Below are positions 43,561-56,300 of a stretch of DNA of 64,000 bases, piece after piece. The notes under the pieces are model-generated. The model did not search any database and was not told the DNA's origin. It saw nothing but the letters and a program-made list of their open reading frames with translations. The translations under genes and the position numbers were made by a program. The DNA is from Artemia franciscana (taxonomy: Eukaryota; Arthropoda; Branchiopoda; Anostraca; Artemiidae), in the NCBI RefSeq assembly GCF_032884065.1, contig NC_088864.1, positions 21,256,994 to 21,320,993 of the forward strand, given 5' to 3'. The first letter of the stretch is position 1. The number at the start of each line of letters is the position of its first letter.

Positions 43561-45037
43561 GCTTCTGAAACTCCCTAATAAGTCCAGTTCGAAGTATCTG
43601 AATTTGTCAGTCAAAAAGTCGGTACATTGTTTTTTAATGTTGTATCGTTCCAAGTAACAGTTTCCATAAAGTATTATGACCTCAGGAAAAGCGATTGTTC
43701 TAGAACCGGTTCAGGACGGGGGCTAACAAATTTTCTCAGGTTTAAATGAAGTTCTTAACTCGGTTTAGAACCGGACAGCAAGAAGTCCCAGATACCTCCA
43801 GTTGCTTACAATTTTATGCTACTACGAGGAGGCTACCACTAATAGATAACATAGCTAGGAAGAGTTTTTTTTTTTACCTAAAAAAGCCCGCCGAAACAGA
43901 CCAAACTCAGATGAATTGTCCATTAATCAGAATCCAATGCAAATGTTGTGTCGGCTACTGGGCTATAATTTTCTCGAGGGGTGCCACTCTTCAAGGTTTC
44001 CCGGCAGCGCTGTTAGCATTCACGGATGATATACTCACAGATCTGACAGATTGCTTTTTTAGAAAAATGACGAATGTAGTGGCGGCGGGCAGATGGATTG
44101 CTACTGTCGATGTCAAACAAATCGATCGCTCATCTTACCGCCCAATGTGTACGTCGTAGTACTATCCTATTGGCATGGTACGACGGCGGTGGTAAAAAAA
44201 TCGATCGGTAAAAAACGCCCAGTGTGTTTTATGCCATAGAACTAGTCAAAATTTAGTCACATACAAAAAAAATCTAGGAGACTATATGTACAGATTTTAC
44301 ACAAGAGTTGGAAAAATTGTATGTTTTTCAAAAATTTAACACGTGATATGTTTCACTGAGTGAAATATGAGGAAGAGCGGCTATTAAGGGTGATTAGGGT
44401 TGAACATTATAATTCGGTTGGGAAGATTCCTAAGAGCAAGTCTGAACTTCATTTTGAGAAAACATGAAAAGTACACCATTGACATTACCACTATTGAAAA
44501 CCCTCAACGCTCGTTTAGTAAAGAGTGACCCACGGACCATGTAGATCAAAAGTCTAAAGAATTTGATTTCTAAGAAATGTTCAAGTGAAAAAAAATTATT
44601 GACACTAGCTTGGAATAGGATACTTAGATGTGAATCGAAAAATGATCTATAGGCATAAAATTTTTTACGAGGATTTAAAAAAATAACTGAGACTCATAAG
44701 CTTTAAATAATAATGATAACATAAATGATGCGATATACAGTCGATAAAAGTACACCATTGAAATTGCCATTGTCGAAGACGTTTGACAAGAGGCCTACTG
44801 TCCCGACATAGACAGAAAAAGAAATGGCAATCGATTATTATTTATGTGAATCTTTACAGTGGATCATTTACTTGAATCTTCTATGGATCAATATATATTT
44901 ACAATGTAGTTTTGCTCTAAGTCAAGCCCTAATTTCAGTGCCATATCACTTTTATTATAAATTCAAAAACTGTGTGTAGATTTTATATGATTATCCTTTA
45001 AATTGTTATTATTCTTTACATTGTTATTTTCTTTCAG
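43561..45037. other. Remainder of intron 5
   Basis: No gene recognised. A 137-codon plus frame at 43746-44159 has no recognisable domain. AAGTACACCATTGA-type sequence occurs twice (44472 and 44748), a possible old duplication. Confidence 0.4.
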
Positions 45038-45163
45038 AAACCCACGGAAAACGTTACTCTTGCAACACAGGCCAACAAAGATATGGTTGTGAGTGCATGT
45101 CGATATTCTCCTGTCGAAAATTTTCACTACCTAGCTGTTGGATATAACTCTGGTGCCTTTGAG
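45038..45163 (+). CDS. WD40 gene, exon 6 in window
   Basis: Residues 344-385; 42 codons, phase 0. The acceptor is TTTTCTTTCAG and the donor is TTTGAG|GTGAAT. It encodes most of one blade, VVSACRYSPVENFHYLAVG, ending NSGAFE, which continues as LWDF in the next exon. Confidence 0.75.
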
Positions 45164-45204
45164 GTGAATATTCATATTTTTGACCAAAAATCTATTGTGT
45201 TGGG

Positions 45205-46180
45205 TTTAAACCTCATCTTTTTTTTCTATACAGACAAATAAATTCAAACATAGCTCACATACCATCGCGACTGTCCCCCAAGCTACTATGGTGTCCGAAA
45301 AGCCGGCAGAAATAGAGTAAACATGTTCCAAAGCAACCTGAAAAGTGTTTAAAATATGTCCACCTTGTTTATAGTTTCTTATTGATTTATTAAGTCCTAA
45401 ATATAATATTACTACTCTTACTACAACTAACAACAGCTCGTATAACCACAGTCATATGAGGCAAAATTTATTTATTAGTCAATCCAAATTACAGCTTGAT
45501 TCATATACGTTTTGGGGCTGCTACCTAATCTTCTTTAGTGTCCCAAATGCCCAGCACAAACAACGAGTAAAAATGTTCCAAAACCTATATTAAAGGGGCC
45601 CAAAATATGTTTATCTTTTTTTTTTAGTCTCTTCTTGATTTCTTAGGTGGTAAATATGATTAAACAACTCCTGCTACAGCTAACAAAACTTGTGGCATCA
45701 CAGAGCCGCCGAATCACAAAATTATTTTAATTTTTTGATTTTTAATTAAAGCCAAATTCAGTTAATTAAAGCAAAATGGACAAACCGACGATCAGTAATT
45801 TTAATGTGACTGTAGAGAAAAGAAAAGAAGATCTTGAAGAAATGAAAAAAAATCCGAATCCATCAATGTGAATTACGCTCTATACTTTGACCGGTATGCT
45901 TGAATATTTGACCAGTATGATGATATACTTGATTATTGTGTAAATACTAATTAAAGTTAAGCTTAAATTGAATTTGTTTTTAATTTCTTTGGTTCTGTTG
46001 GATGACGCTGCTATGTAAGTGGCAGTATTTTTTTTTTTTTTTTTCTGTTATGCTGATGTTGCCAAAGAGTCCCAAAATAATCCAAAAATTAATTTCATTT
46101 TTAATTAAAGCAAAATTTCTGCACAGCTTAAGGCTGCCACCCAATCTAGTTTAATGTCCCAAATGCCAGAAGACAAGCGT
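45205..46180. repeat. Diverged tandem repeat of ~250-300 bp in intron 6
   Basis: Segments around 45270-45460, 45510-45710 and the start of a third at 46130-46180 share GTCCCAAATGCC(A/C)G, AAAATGTTCCAAA and TCTTGATTTCTTAG-like strings in the same order. Identity is low, so it is old. Confidence 0.5.
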
Positions 46181-47115
46181 ATTCCATGGGTATTGCTAGT
46201 TGTGCCGAAAATCCTCACGATAATTCCTGTGTTATGTTTCATCTATATCCACTGTCGATATTTCTGTTATATTTTTATCATTCATCTTCTGTTTACTTAA
46301 TATATTCTTTTTCAGCCAATCGGAAAATTCCATGAAAAAATCTGATTTGCTCAAATTAGGACCATCTAAATCTCTGTATTTTTAAAACGTCATTGTGAAT
46401 GTCCCTTAAGGAGAAGTTAGCTAAGAATTTAAAACGCTGAAAGTCGTATTTATATCGGCTTCTAATATAGACATTAAAACAAAACAGATCGAAAGTCCAA
46501 CAAGCAAAAGCGATTTCTCGATGCCCAGATGTCTTCCTTGGCCAAAGAAGAATTCCATCTTATTTGGTATGATAAGGGTCATAAGAATTTACACACCTTG
46601 TGAGACTTATCCATAAATTGTGAAGAGCAGCTGCGTTTGTAAGCGCTATGATCTAGGCACTTTTAGGGAGAGAGAATTTTCGGGCCTGTGCCCCTCCTTC
46701 CCCTTGAAACGTCGTTTTATTCATTATTTTCTATATTTCTCAATAATTCATCGGCTTTATATGTTTTTTTTTAATATAGTAATAGTTTTTTCCAGTAGAA
46801 TCTTGTTCAGTAAAGGGGCGCGTCCAGGGGGAGGTGCTACCGGGTTTGAAGCCCTTCCTCTCCTCCTCCCAAATATTTATCCTAAAAAAAAGTAAAAATA
46901 TTTCTTAAGTTCTTGAATTGGTTAGAAAAATACAGGTACAGGTATTACCGTACGGGAAATAACGGGTAGATATATGACGACCACAATCATCAGGCAATGA
47001 TAAAAGTTTTAAACATTTTTTTTTTTTTTTCATCTATAATTTAGATTAAGATAATCCTTTGTCCTGGTTGAATTCAGTAAGTGAAGTTTCTAATGTTTCA
47101 TTTTCTCTGTTGCAG

Positions 47116-47293
47116 TTGTGGGATTTTGCTGACGGCAAGCTTTTGCATATACTCAACTATCATTCTTCTGCTGTAAAGGATATTTTATTTGCTACTTCCA
47201 ATCCAAAAATTATCGTTAGTATTAGTGACAGAATTGCCTTGTGGAACCTGGCCGAAAGTGGAAGGAAAAAACCCAAAACATACAATAAAAAAA
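47116..47293 (+). CDS. WD40 gene, exon 7 in window
   Basis: Residues 386-444 plus one base. The acceptor is TCTGTTGCAG. It opens with LWDFADGKLLHIL, followed by HSSAVKDILFATSNPKIIVS and a blade end SDRIALWNLAES, then a basic linker (GRKKPKTYNKK). The donor is AAAAAA|GTAAGT, a consensus site. The frame stays open past the donor into a degraded reverse-transcriptase fragment in the intron, so retention of the intron would add a transposon-derived tail. Confidence 0.75.
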
Positions 47294-48180
47294 GTAAGTG
47301 TCTTATTTTTCAAAAGCAGGGGTACCACAAGGCTATGTCCTCGACCTTTTTTTGTTTACATTATGATAATTTAAGTGTCTTGTCAGTCCTGTGTCTCACA
47401 ACACATTTTACAGATGATACGGTAACTTCACACTTAGAGAAACATGATGAGGAACTGGTTTGGAAGCTGGATTCTGCATTTTCTAATATTCATTATTGGT
47501 TAGGGGCTAATTTGGGATGAATTCTTGGGGGGGGAGAGCGGATTCTCAACTAAACTTAGGCTCCCCCTTATTTTCAACCGCCTACATTTCTTATTATCAA
47601 ATGGGTCTCAAAAACACAACAGCTATATTTCTGTCAATACCTCGCTCTTTTACGCTAGTTTTTTTTTTTTAACTTTTAAAAAAGCTTTTTATTCTAATTA
47701 GACGGCCCTTGTGCATCAGGATTCATTCTTAAATAATTTGAACAAAAACTTTTAGTGTAAAGAACGGAGTATTGAGGAGGGTGCAAGCCCCCTCATGTAT
47801 GAAATAATTTCTATTGGTTTTAACTTTTATTATTACCCCTTACTCTCAGTTGGAAAAACATGTGTTTTTTTTATTCTGGCTTTATATAAAAAAAAAGGTC
47901 ACTTCAAACGCGCCTTGTTTGTTCGTTGAAACTTGCAAAACCAAAGGAAATCTACACTTACTACTAACAGGGGTGGATCCAGGGGCATGAGTCTCTCAAA
48001 AGCTTGATTTTGCACTAATAACACATAATGTTACCACCATATATTTCCAATAAGTATCAAAATTCTATTGTTATGATGCATACATTGTTATCAAGACTGT
48101 TTCATATAGCTTCGATTACTATTGAGCCGCATCGCTCCTTACTTACAGTTCGTTACCACGAACTGTTTAATACCATTAAC
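47294..48180. mobile_element. RT fragment and GTAAGGAGCGA fragment in intron 7
   Basis: 47320-47520 encodes, with one frameshift, GVPQGYVLD-like and FTDDTVTSHLEKHDEELVWK, a LINE RT motif B to catalytic box (F.DDT). 47630-48175 holds pieces of the GTAAGGAGCGA family, ending with CGCTCCTTACTTACAGTTCG TTACCACGAACTG in minus orientation. Confidence 0.65.
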
Positions 48181-48841
48181 TGAAATCCAATAATAAACCA
48201 ATTGCAAGATTACATTGACAAAGTTAGCTAGGACACTAACTTTGAACAAGAGGACTCGATGACGCTGCCCCTATGTCCTTGTTTTGCCCAAGACACAACA
48301 GAATGTAAGTTGGAAATACGACTGTCAGTTCTGGGTGTAATGACCATATTTCCTTAGAGACCTTCTCCTCACTATAAGAAGAAAATATAGTAAGAAACTT
48401 CTTACTAAGAACTTTTCAAGCTCTTATCTATTTTTATAATTTTTCGAACCTAATATTAATTCTTTTTTGTGTCTTAAGTATTTGTCCATACAAAATTTAA
48501 TTTATGCTTTAATAAGTAAAATTAGCCCTTCAGACATGAAAATAACAGATAATGGGTAAAAAAAAAAAACAAATGAGAAAAGGGTAAGCTTTCAATTGAA
48601 TCTTACCTTTTCTGTAACCCCAAATTCTAAATGTTCAATATCAATTTTATCTTTGGATCCAGAATACAATAGCTGAAACTCCTAATTTTTTTTTATTTTT
48701 TTTTTATACCGTCTTGAACCATGTACACATTTTTGTTTACTTATTTAGAAAACAACAGCACTGCTAAGCATGAACGTATATGTTTAAATTGGTTCTAGTT
48801 TTCTGGAGATGTCTATATAACATGCTGTGAACCTGTTCTAG

Positions 48842-49017
48842 GCTGGTCCCCTATGCCAGAAGTGAAAACCTTCGAGTTCAACAGCTGTATTCTTCCTGTT
48901 CAAACTGTTGAGCTGCCCTGTACCGGTACAACGATCAAAATTCGTGGCAACGCTGATCTCAGCACTCTGGTGGCTATGACTGACTTAGGCTCTATCTACA
49001 AACTTAAACGTTTATAG
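48842..49017 (+). CDS. WD40 gene, last exon
   Basis: Residues 445-502 and the TAG stop at 49015-49017. The acceptor is CCTGTTCTAG ending at 48841. The two bases GC complete the Ser codon opened by exon 7, which chooses this acceptor over earlier AG sites; those would read into an in-frame TAG at 48796-48798. The tail PVQTVELPCTGTTIKI ... TDLGSIYKLKRL resembles the final half-blade of APAF1, which also ends a few residues after a DNLG-type turn. Confidence 0.7.
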
Positions 49018-52000
49018 CTCACTTCTGGACCGATCGTGCAATAGATTTTTAAGCTGTGACTAGAACAAACAATTTAACCAGTTGTTATGTAGTGTTTTTC
49101 CTGACGATAGTTTTTATGTCTTAGCCTAAAAATGGCGATGTTTTATTTATGCTTAGTTTATGTTCCAAAAATTTGAGGAAGGCTTGAATCCCTTACAAAA
49201 CAAATTGTATACCCTTAGAAAAAAGATGTAAGTTTGCCTACTGTGATTGACAGGGTTGCCAATTATCGCATGCTCAAGACTATATTTTGAAAGACACGTG
49301 TATACATAACCAACATAAATGAAGTATTCGGGAAATTCTTGCTCGGGGAATTTTCGCTGGGACTTTGATAGCTTACGTTAGAAGGGTTTTTTTATATCCT
49401 GAATGTTGTGTTTACTCTCACCTTTTTCAAAATCATTCTTGGTCAGGAGGGTCCTCTGGGATTTTGTTTCGATTTTATTCAAAAAAAAAACTCACGAAAA
49501 TCTTCTTAATTATGGATTCACTTTGTTAGATCTCCCTTCTTCTCTCATTATACTGGCTCTCAACTTTAGCACATTTAGCTCCCCATCTCCAACGTATGAT
49601 GTTATGTTAACTAGTGTTCTCTATGTTCAAAGTAACTTATTAACTATAATTGGAATAAGTCAGTTTTCTTTGCTTTGTACTGTGTTCTCCTTTTTTCTGC
49701 TTTATTTACAACATTAAACACTCAGAAGAAGCAATATAGGATCGTTAAAAGGCTCCGGGGGGAGGGGGGGTTGCAGGCGAGAAATATAAGGTTGAAAACT
49801 AAAATATTATTAGAAAATCTTGCTTCCCCCATAAAAGGTTGTTATTTGATCTATGGAATCCTCTTGTGTACCAACCATACATTAGTACCTTAAATAGTTT
49901 TATTTCGCAAATACGTCTTTACCTTTATCTAGTTTGATGGAGTTATTGACATGTAAAAAAGGAATCCTACTTAATTTCCAATCTTGAGATGATGTAAGGT
50001 GACATGTTTCTTCCATTTGTCCAAAATATATGCGTTAATGCAATATTCGAAGTTGCAACTATTTTCAAAATATACCAATCCCTCTCAGAGCCACGGTAGT
50101 ATGTGGAGTAGTGGCTTTGAAGGTTACTTGTAGTTTTGAAATAGTAGGTGGAATAGTTTTACGTTTGTGACGAAAACGTCTCTACCTCTTTAAAGTTTGA
50201 TGTGTTAGGAGATGAAGCCTTGCTTAATGGTTCGAATGAGTGTATTGGGTGACTATTTATTTTATTTGCAGGAAATGTATATGGTATATGCAACATTAAT
50301 AAAAAGGTAAATCATTTATAAAAACGTATATTATCCATACGGAAACTCCTCCTTCTCCAAAAGGGAAAAACCTACCTCCTTCTGTATCTCCTATGCGTAC
50401 GACTTTGACCGTCATCCCCCTTAATCTTAGGAATTCTACCCTGTTTCGCTTCCTTTTTTTTCTTTTTTTTTCATCCAATTTGTTTCATGTTTTAATATTT
50501 CACAAATGATTTCTCTGTTTTATATGTTGCATTGTTGTTTAAATAAAATAGTTGACAATTGGAATGTCGGCTGCTATAATTGTAAGATGCCAGACAACTT
50601 TTCGTTTTTGATGTGGTAGGGGGGGGGGTACTTTTACAGGGAGGCAAGGCTATTCTTATCTTCATTTTTGAAAAAACTTGGTGTTTTGGCACACGTTTAA
50701 GTTTACAAACCTTCTGGTTATTGAAAAACCAAGGAACTTTTCTTGGTTCTTTTGGAGTTCCCCGTGATCTTATTTTATTCACTTTTGAAATTATGCCATG
50801 AAGGATGTTGTAAGAATATTTCAAGGGCATTTCTGCTGCACATATCTGCTTTGGGTGCTGATATTTTATTATCAACAACATTTGTAGTTTTATTATCAGC
50901 CTTCGATTTTATTCTTCTTAAGCTTGCATAATGTTTACGATTTTTCTTTGTTTGAAATATTGTGCTGTTATTTCGTAGTGATATTTTTCACTATATTAAT
51001 TTATGACATAGTTGCTTTTGGGGCTTGCTGTCAACTGGGCATTTCTAACTTGGTTAGTAATTTGTTTTGTTTCTTAAGAAACGAAGTTTTTTGTTATCAT
51101 TATTATTATTATTTATTTATTCACTGTATGCGCTGATTTTTTATATGTTAACTATATCATATATCGATTCAACGATCATCTTTCATAGTTTAATGGTTGG
51201 TGGTTGCCAGATAACCTGTAAAGAGTGTGTAGATAATTGTTTTGGAGAAGGAGGGAGGGGTTAAGCCAGAAAACGAACAGACGAAGTTTATGTACAACCC
51301 TGGGTATTATAGTCTTTTCATTCTTCTTGGTGAAAGGAAGACCCCAAGCTTCGAAAAGAAGAATTTCCGGTACCTGCTCAAATTTTAAACAAATGTTCCT
51401 TCTAATCGAAATGTCCCTATTGCCCATTCTAATCGAACTTTGTTGAAGATATGGCCCGTGAAAAAGTGCTGGTAGGAGATATCTCTTGAAGTGGAAGGGG
51501 TGCTACCATAAGCTTTGTTTTTACCAGGATTTAAACTGGAATGCATCCCATTTGCTTGTGAACCAGTTCTACATATCTTTTTGGCCCCCAAGAGAGGAGG
51601 GGAGCATTATAGACCTGAGTGAGTAATTCACGAGTGAAAATATTCTTGCTGAGCACAGTTGAATTTTACTCAGAGCCCAATTGTTGTTCTTCGCAAATAC
51701 ATCTTTAACTTCATCTTTAATGTCGCTTATGTGCGTTTAATGCAATATTGGTAGAGTTAGCTATTATCAAAATGTATGAATCCCTTTCAGTGCCGAGGTA
51801 GTAGGCCGAATAGTTCGAAAGGCCGATTAGGCTGAGTGAATAGATTCTAATTGAACGCAGTTGAAGCTGAATTAATCCCTCTTCCTTGCTATATCTTTCG
51901 AATGTTCAAGCCTGCCATCAGTTATAAAATATTAGTAACATGACCTTATAAAGTCAAAATATATAATTTATATCGGGTTTTTAGATTACGACTTATCACC

Positions 52001-52736
52001 TTTGTTTATAAAGATATCTTTCTAGTTTAGCGTTTTGATCATATGTTGTATTTTACAATCTTTTTTTTCGAATTTCCCACCAAAAAAAAAATAGTTTTAC
52101 CAAAAAAAAGACCGCAAATATCTGGAAATTTCTCTTCTGAATAAAGAAAACAAATCTAGCTTTCTAATGAAACCATGAATGTAATGACGCGAAGCTATTT
52201 TTCCAGGTAAATTGTCTCTAAAAAAAAGTGACCTTCCTTGTTATTTGTTACACATTCTTTCGTGAAAACTTTTCATTGAAGAAACATTCGTTGCATTCAT
52301 TGAATTCTAAGCTAGCTCTGTCCAGTCTTTAATTTGAATGTCTTCTTTTGAATGTTTATTTGATTTCTTTATATGAAAAGGCTCGAGAACTGAAATTGTA
52401 GTTAGCCATTTAAGTGGTCAGTATTTTCATTCTCTGTTTCGTTCGTTTTTAAAACATATCAAAGGCAAAGTTACAGATTCTTACCTGTCGGAGTCAAGCA
52501 ATAATCTTAGGTGCCCAATCGAAAACCTTTTATCGATTAATTGATTTTATTAACCAATTAAAATCGAAAATAATCGATTTAAGATTTAAATTGACATTCC
52601 TTACAGATCCCTTTAATGAACTTGTGAGAGGGAGTAAAAAGTGAAGCCTTGAAAAGTGAAGCTCAACTTTTGTTTGCTTCAGGTGGACTTGGTGCTAATA
52701 GTAGTAGTAGTCGTTTGGTGCTGACTTGAGCTTTGT
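49018..52736. other. Region downstream of the WD40 gene
   Basis: The first ~700 bases probably include the 3' UTR (ATTAAA at 49713). Beyond this I see AT-rich sequence without recognisable genes or repeats. The 129-codon minus frame at 50492-50881 and others here lack motifs. Confidence 0.4.
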
Positions 52737-52929
52737 TCAGTATGGGGTTAGTTGACACAGCGAGGACTCTAGCTCTTTTATTTGAGTTTCTGTCGACCTG
52801 ACTAATGTTTCATTCAATCGCTGTGGATTCGCTATGATTTCCAACGAAACTAAGTAAATGTTAGTTAAAGCCGCTTCATTTTCCTTACAAACAGTCTTGC
52901 TTACAGACCACAAGTAACGAGGTCTTCCA
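52737..52929 (-). CDS. Candidate terminal exon, product unknown
   Basis: The acceptor TTCCTTTCATACAG precedes 52929. One base, then GRPRYLWSVSKTVCKENEAA ... LVRSTETQIKELESSLCQL and a TGA at 52739-52737. About 63 codons with ordinary composition and a short helical, charged end. No upstream exon was linked and the family is not recognised, so this could be chance or an old element. Confidence 0.25.
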
Positions 52930-53390
52930 CTGTATGAAAGGAACAAAAAATAAGATCATTGTTCAGGGCTCGTTCACTTTAAATAAATATTGTTTTAGGA
53001 ATGATATATCTGACGAATGAAGGCTCTTAGAATCTGTATCTTTGCTATCGCGTGTTAATTAGAAGGAGTATTTTATTGTTGTTATGTGTATCTTTTACAT
53101 TGTATGTTTTGACAGTTTTTCCATTATTAAGAAATATATATTCGACATTTATTATTATTTATTCTCTTTAGTAAAGTAGATACACAAGTAACTCATCATG
53201 ATAGTTTAGTTTTTCAAACAGCTTTTTCCATGAATTTCGCCTGAAATTAAAAAAAAGAATTTGCCATGATGCTATCCCTGAAACTTGTAAATTCTTTGGA
53301 AATGTTTCCAGGCTCAAAGGACTCTATTTTCATAGATGTGCCAACCTGTCACGTCAATGCACAAAAATGGGAAGGGGGGCAGTGTTGTTG

Positions 53391-56300
53391 TTTTTATGGC
53401 ACTTGGTATTAACCAAGTGACATATAGCAATCGCAAATTCTGTCGGTCCCGGTTTTGCTACTTTAGGCACTTCGAGGTAAGCTAAGACGATGAAATTGGG
53501 CAGGCGTATCAGGGACCGGACCAGATTAGGTTAGAAATAGTCGTTTTCCCGATTTGACCATCTGGGGGGGGGGGCGTTAATTCGGAAAAAAATAGAAAAA
53601 TTGAAGTATTTTTAACTTACGAACAGTTGATCAGATCTTAATGAAATTTGATGTTTGGAAGGATATCGTGTCTCAGAGCTGTTATTTTAAATCCCGACTG
53701 GATCTGGTGATATTGGGGGGGGGGAGTTTCAAGGGGGAAACCTAAAATATTGGAAAACACTTAGAGTGGAGGGACCGGGATGAAACTTGGCGGGAATAAT
53801 AAGCACAAGTCCTAGATTCATAATTGACATAACCGGAACGGATCCGCTCTCTTTGGGGTGGTTGGGGGGAGGGGTAATTCTGAAAAAATTAAAAAATGAG
53901 GTATTTTTAACTTACGAACGGGTGATCGGATCTCAATGAAATTTGATATATAGAAGGATATCGTGTCTCAGAGCTCTTATTTTAAATCCCGACCGGATCT
54001 GGTGACATTTGGGGGGGGGGGAGTTGGGAGGGGGAAACCTAAAACTTGGAAAACACTTAGAGTGGAGGGATCGGGATGAAACTTGATGGGAAAAATAAGC
54101 ACAAGTCCTAGATACATGATTGACATAACTGGAACGAATCCGCTCTCTTTGGGGTAGTTGGGGGGGAGGGGGGGGGGGTAATTCTGAAAAATTAGAAAAA
54201 ATGAGGTATTTTAACTTACGAGCGGGTGATCCGATCTCAATGAAATTTGATGTTTAGAAGGATATCGTGTCTCAAAGCTCTTGTTTTAAGTCCCGACTGG
54301 ATCTGGTTACATTGGGGGGAGTTTGGGGTGGGGGAACCTAAAATGATGGAAAACGCTTAGATGGGAGGGATCGGGATGAAACTTGGTGGGAAAAATAAGC
54401 AGAAGTCTTAGATATGTGATTTACGTAATTGGAACGGATCCGCTTTATTGGGGGGGGGGGGGGGTAATTCTGAAAAATTAGAAAAATGACTTATATTTAA
54501 CTTATGAAGGAGTGATCGGATCTTCATGAAACTTCATATTTAAAAGGACCTCGTAACTCAGATCTCTTAATTTAAATCTCAACCGGATCCAGCTTATAAC
54601 GGACAATGAAATTTGATATTTAGAAGGATATCGTGTCTCGGAGCTCTTATTTTAAATCCCGACCGGATCTGGTGACATTAAGGGGAAGTTGGGAGGGGGA
54701 AACCTAAAACTTGGAAAACACTTAGAGTGGAGGGATCGGGATGAAACTTGGTGGGAAAAATATGCACAGGTCCTAGATACATGATTGATATAACCGGAAT
54801 GGATCTGCTCTCATTGGGGTAGTCGGGGGGGGGGGGTGGTAATTCTGAAAAAATAGAAAAAATGAGGTATATTTAACTTACGAACGGGTGATCGGATCTC
54901 AATGAAATTTGATATTTAGAAGGATATCGTGTCTCAAAGCTCTTATTTTAAGTCGCGACCGGATCTGGTGACATTGGGGGGAGTTTGGGGTAAGGGAACC
55001 TAAAATTATGGAAAATGCTTAGATTGGAGGGATCGGGATGAAACTTGGTGGGAAAAATAAACAGAAGCCTTAGATACGTGATTTACATAATTGGAACGGA
55101 TCCGGTCTTTTGGGGGGGAGTTAATTCTGAAAATTAGAAAACGTGACGTATTTTCAACTTACGAGGGTTACGGGGGGTTAATTCTGATAAAACTAAAAAA
55201 AATGAAGTGTTTAGCTTACGAACGGGTGATCGGATCTCAATGAAATTTGATATTTAGAAGGATATCGTGTCTTAGAACTCTTATTTTAAATCCCGACGAG
55301 ATCTGGTGACATTAAGGGGGAGTTGGGAGGGGGAAACCTAAAACTTGGAAAATACTTAGAGTGGAGGGATCGGGATGAAACTTGGTGGGAAAAATAACAA
55401 GTCCTAGATACATGGTTTACATAACCGGAACGGATCTCCTCTCTTTGGGGTAGTTGGGGGGAGGGGGTAATTCTAAAAAAAAATAGAAAAATGAGGTAAT
55501 TTTAACTTACGAACGGGTTATTGGATCTCAATGAAATTTGATATATAGAAGGATATCGGGTCTCGGAGCTCTTATTTTAAATCCCGACCGGATCTGGTGA
55601 CATTAAGGGGGAGTTGGGAGGGGGGAAACCTAAAACTTGGAAAACACTTAGAGTGGAGGGATCGGGATGAAACTTGGTGGGAAAAATATGCACAAGTCCT
55701 AGGTACATGATTGATATAACCGGAATGGATCCGCTCTCTTTGGGGTAGTTGGGGGGGTTAATTCTGAAAATATAGAAAAAATGAGGTATTTTTAACTTAC
55801 GAACGGTTGATCGGATCTCAATGAAATTTTATATTTAGAAGGATATCGTGTCTCAAAGCTCTTATTTTAAGTCGCGACTGGATCTGGTGATATTGGGGGG
55901 AGTTTGGGGTAAGGGAACCTAAAATGATGGAAAATGCTTAGATTGGAGGGATCGGGATGAAACTTGGTGGGAAAAATAAGCAGAAGTCTTAGATACGTGA
56001 TTTACATAATTGGAACGGATCCACTCTATTGGGGGGGGGGTTAATTCTGAAAATTAGAAAACGTGACGTATTTTCAACTTACGAGGGTTACGGGGGGTTA
56101 ATTATGAGAAAACTAAAAAAAAATGAGGTATGTTTAGCTTACGAACGGGTGATCGGATCTCAATGAAATTTGATATTTAGAAGGAAATCGTGTCTTAGAG
56201 CTCTTATTTTAAATTCCGACGAGATCTGGTGACATTGGGGGGGGGAGTTGGGAGAGGGAAACCTAAAACTTGGAAAACACTTAGAGTGGAGGGATCGGGA

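Noticed and set aside
43746-44159. 137-codon plus-strand frame
   Set aside because: No recognisable domain or splice sites, and it sits among LINE and intronic debris. Kept as unexplained only.
48749-48798. Possible extra exon or premature stop (in-frame TAG at 48796) before the last WD40 exon
   Set aside because: The acceptor at 48841 gives exact phase agreement with the exon 7 donor and avoids the stop, so no nonsense mutation is needed.
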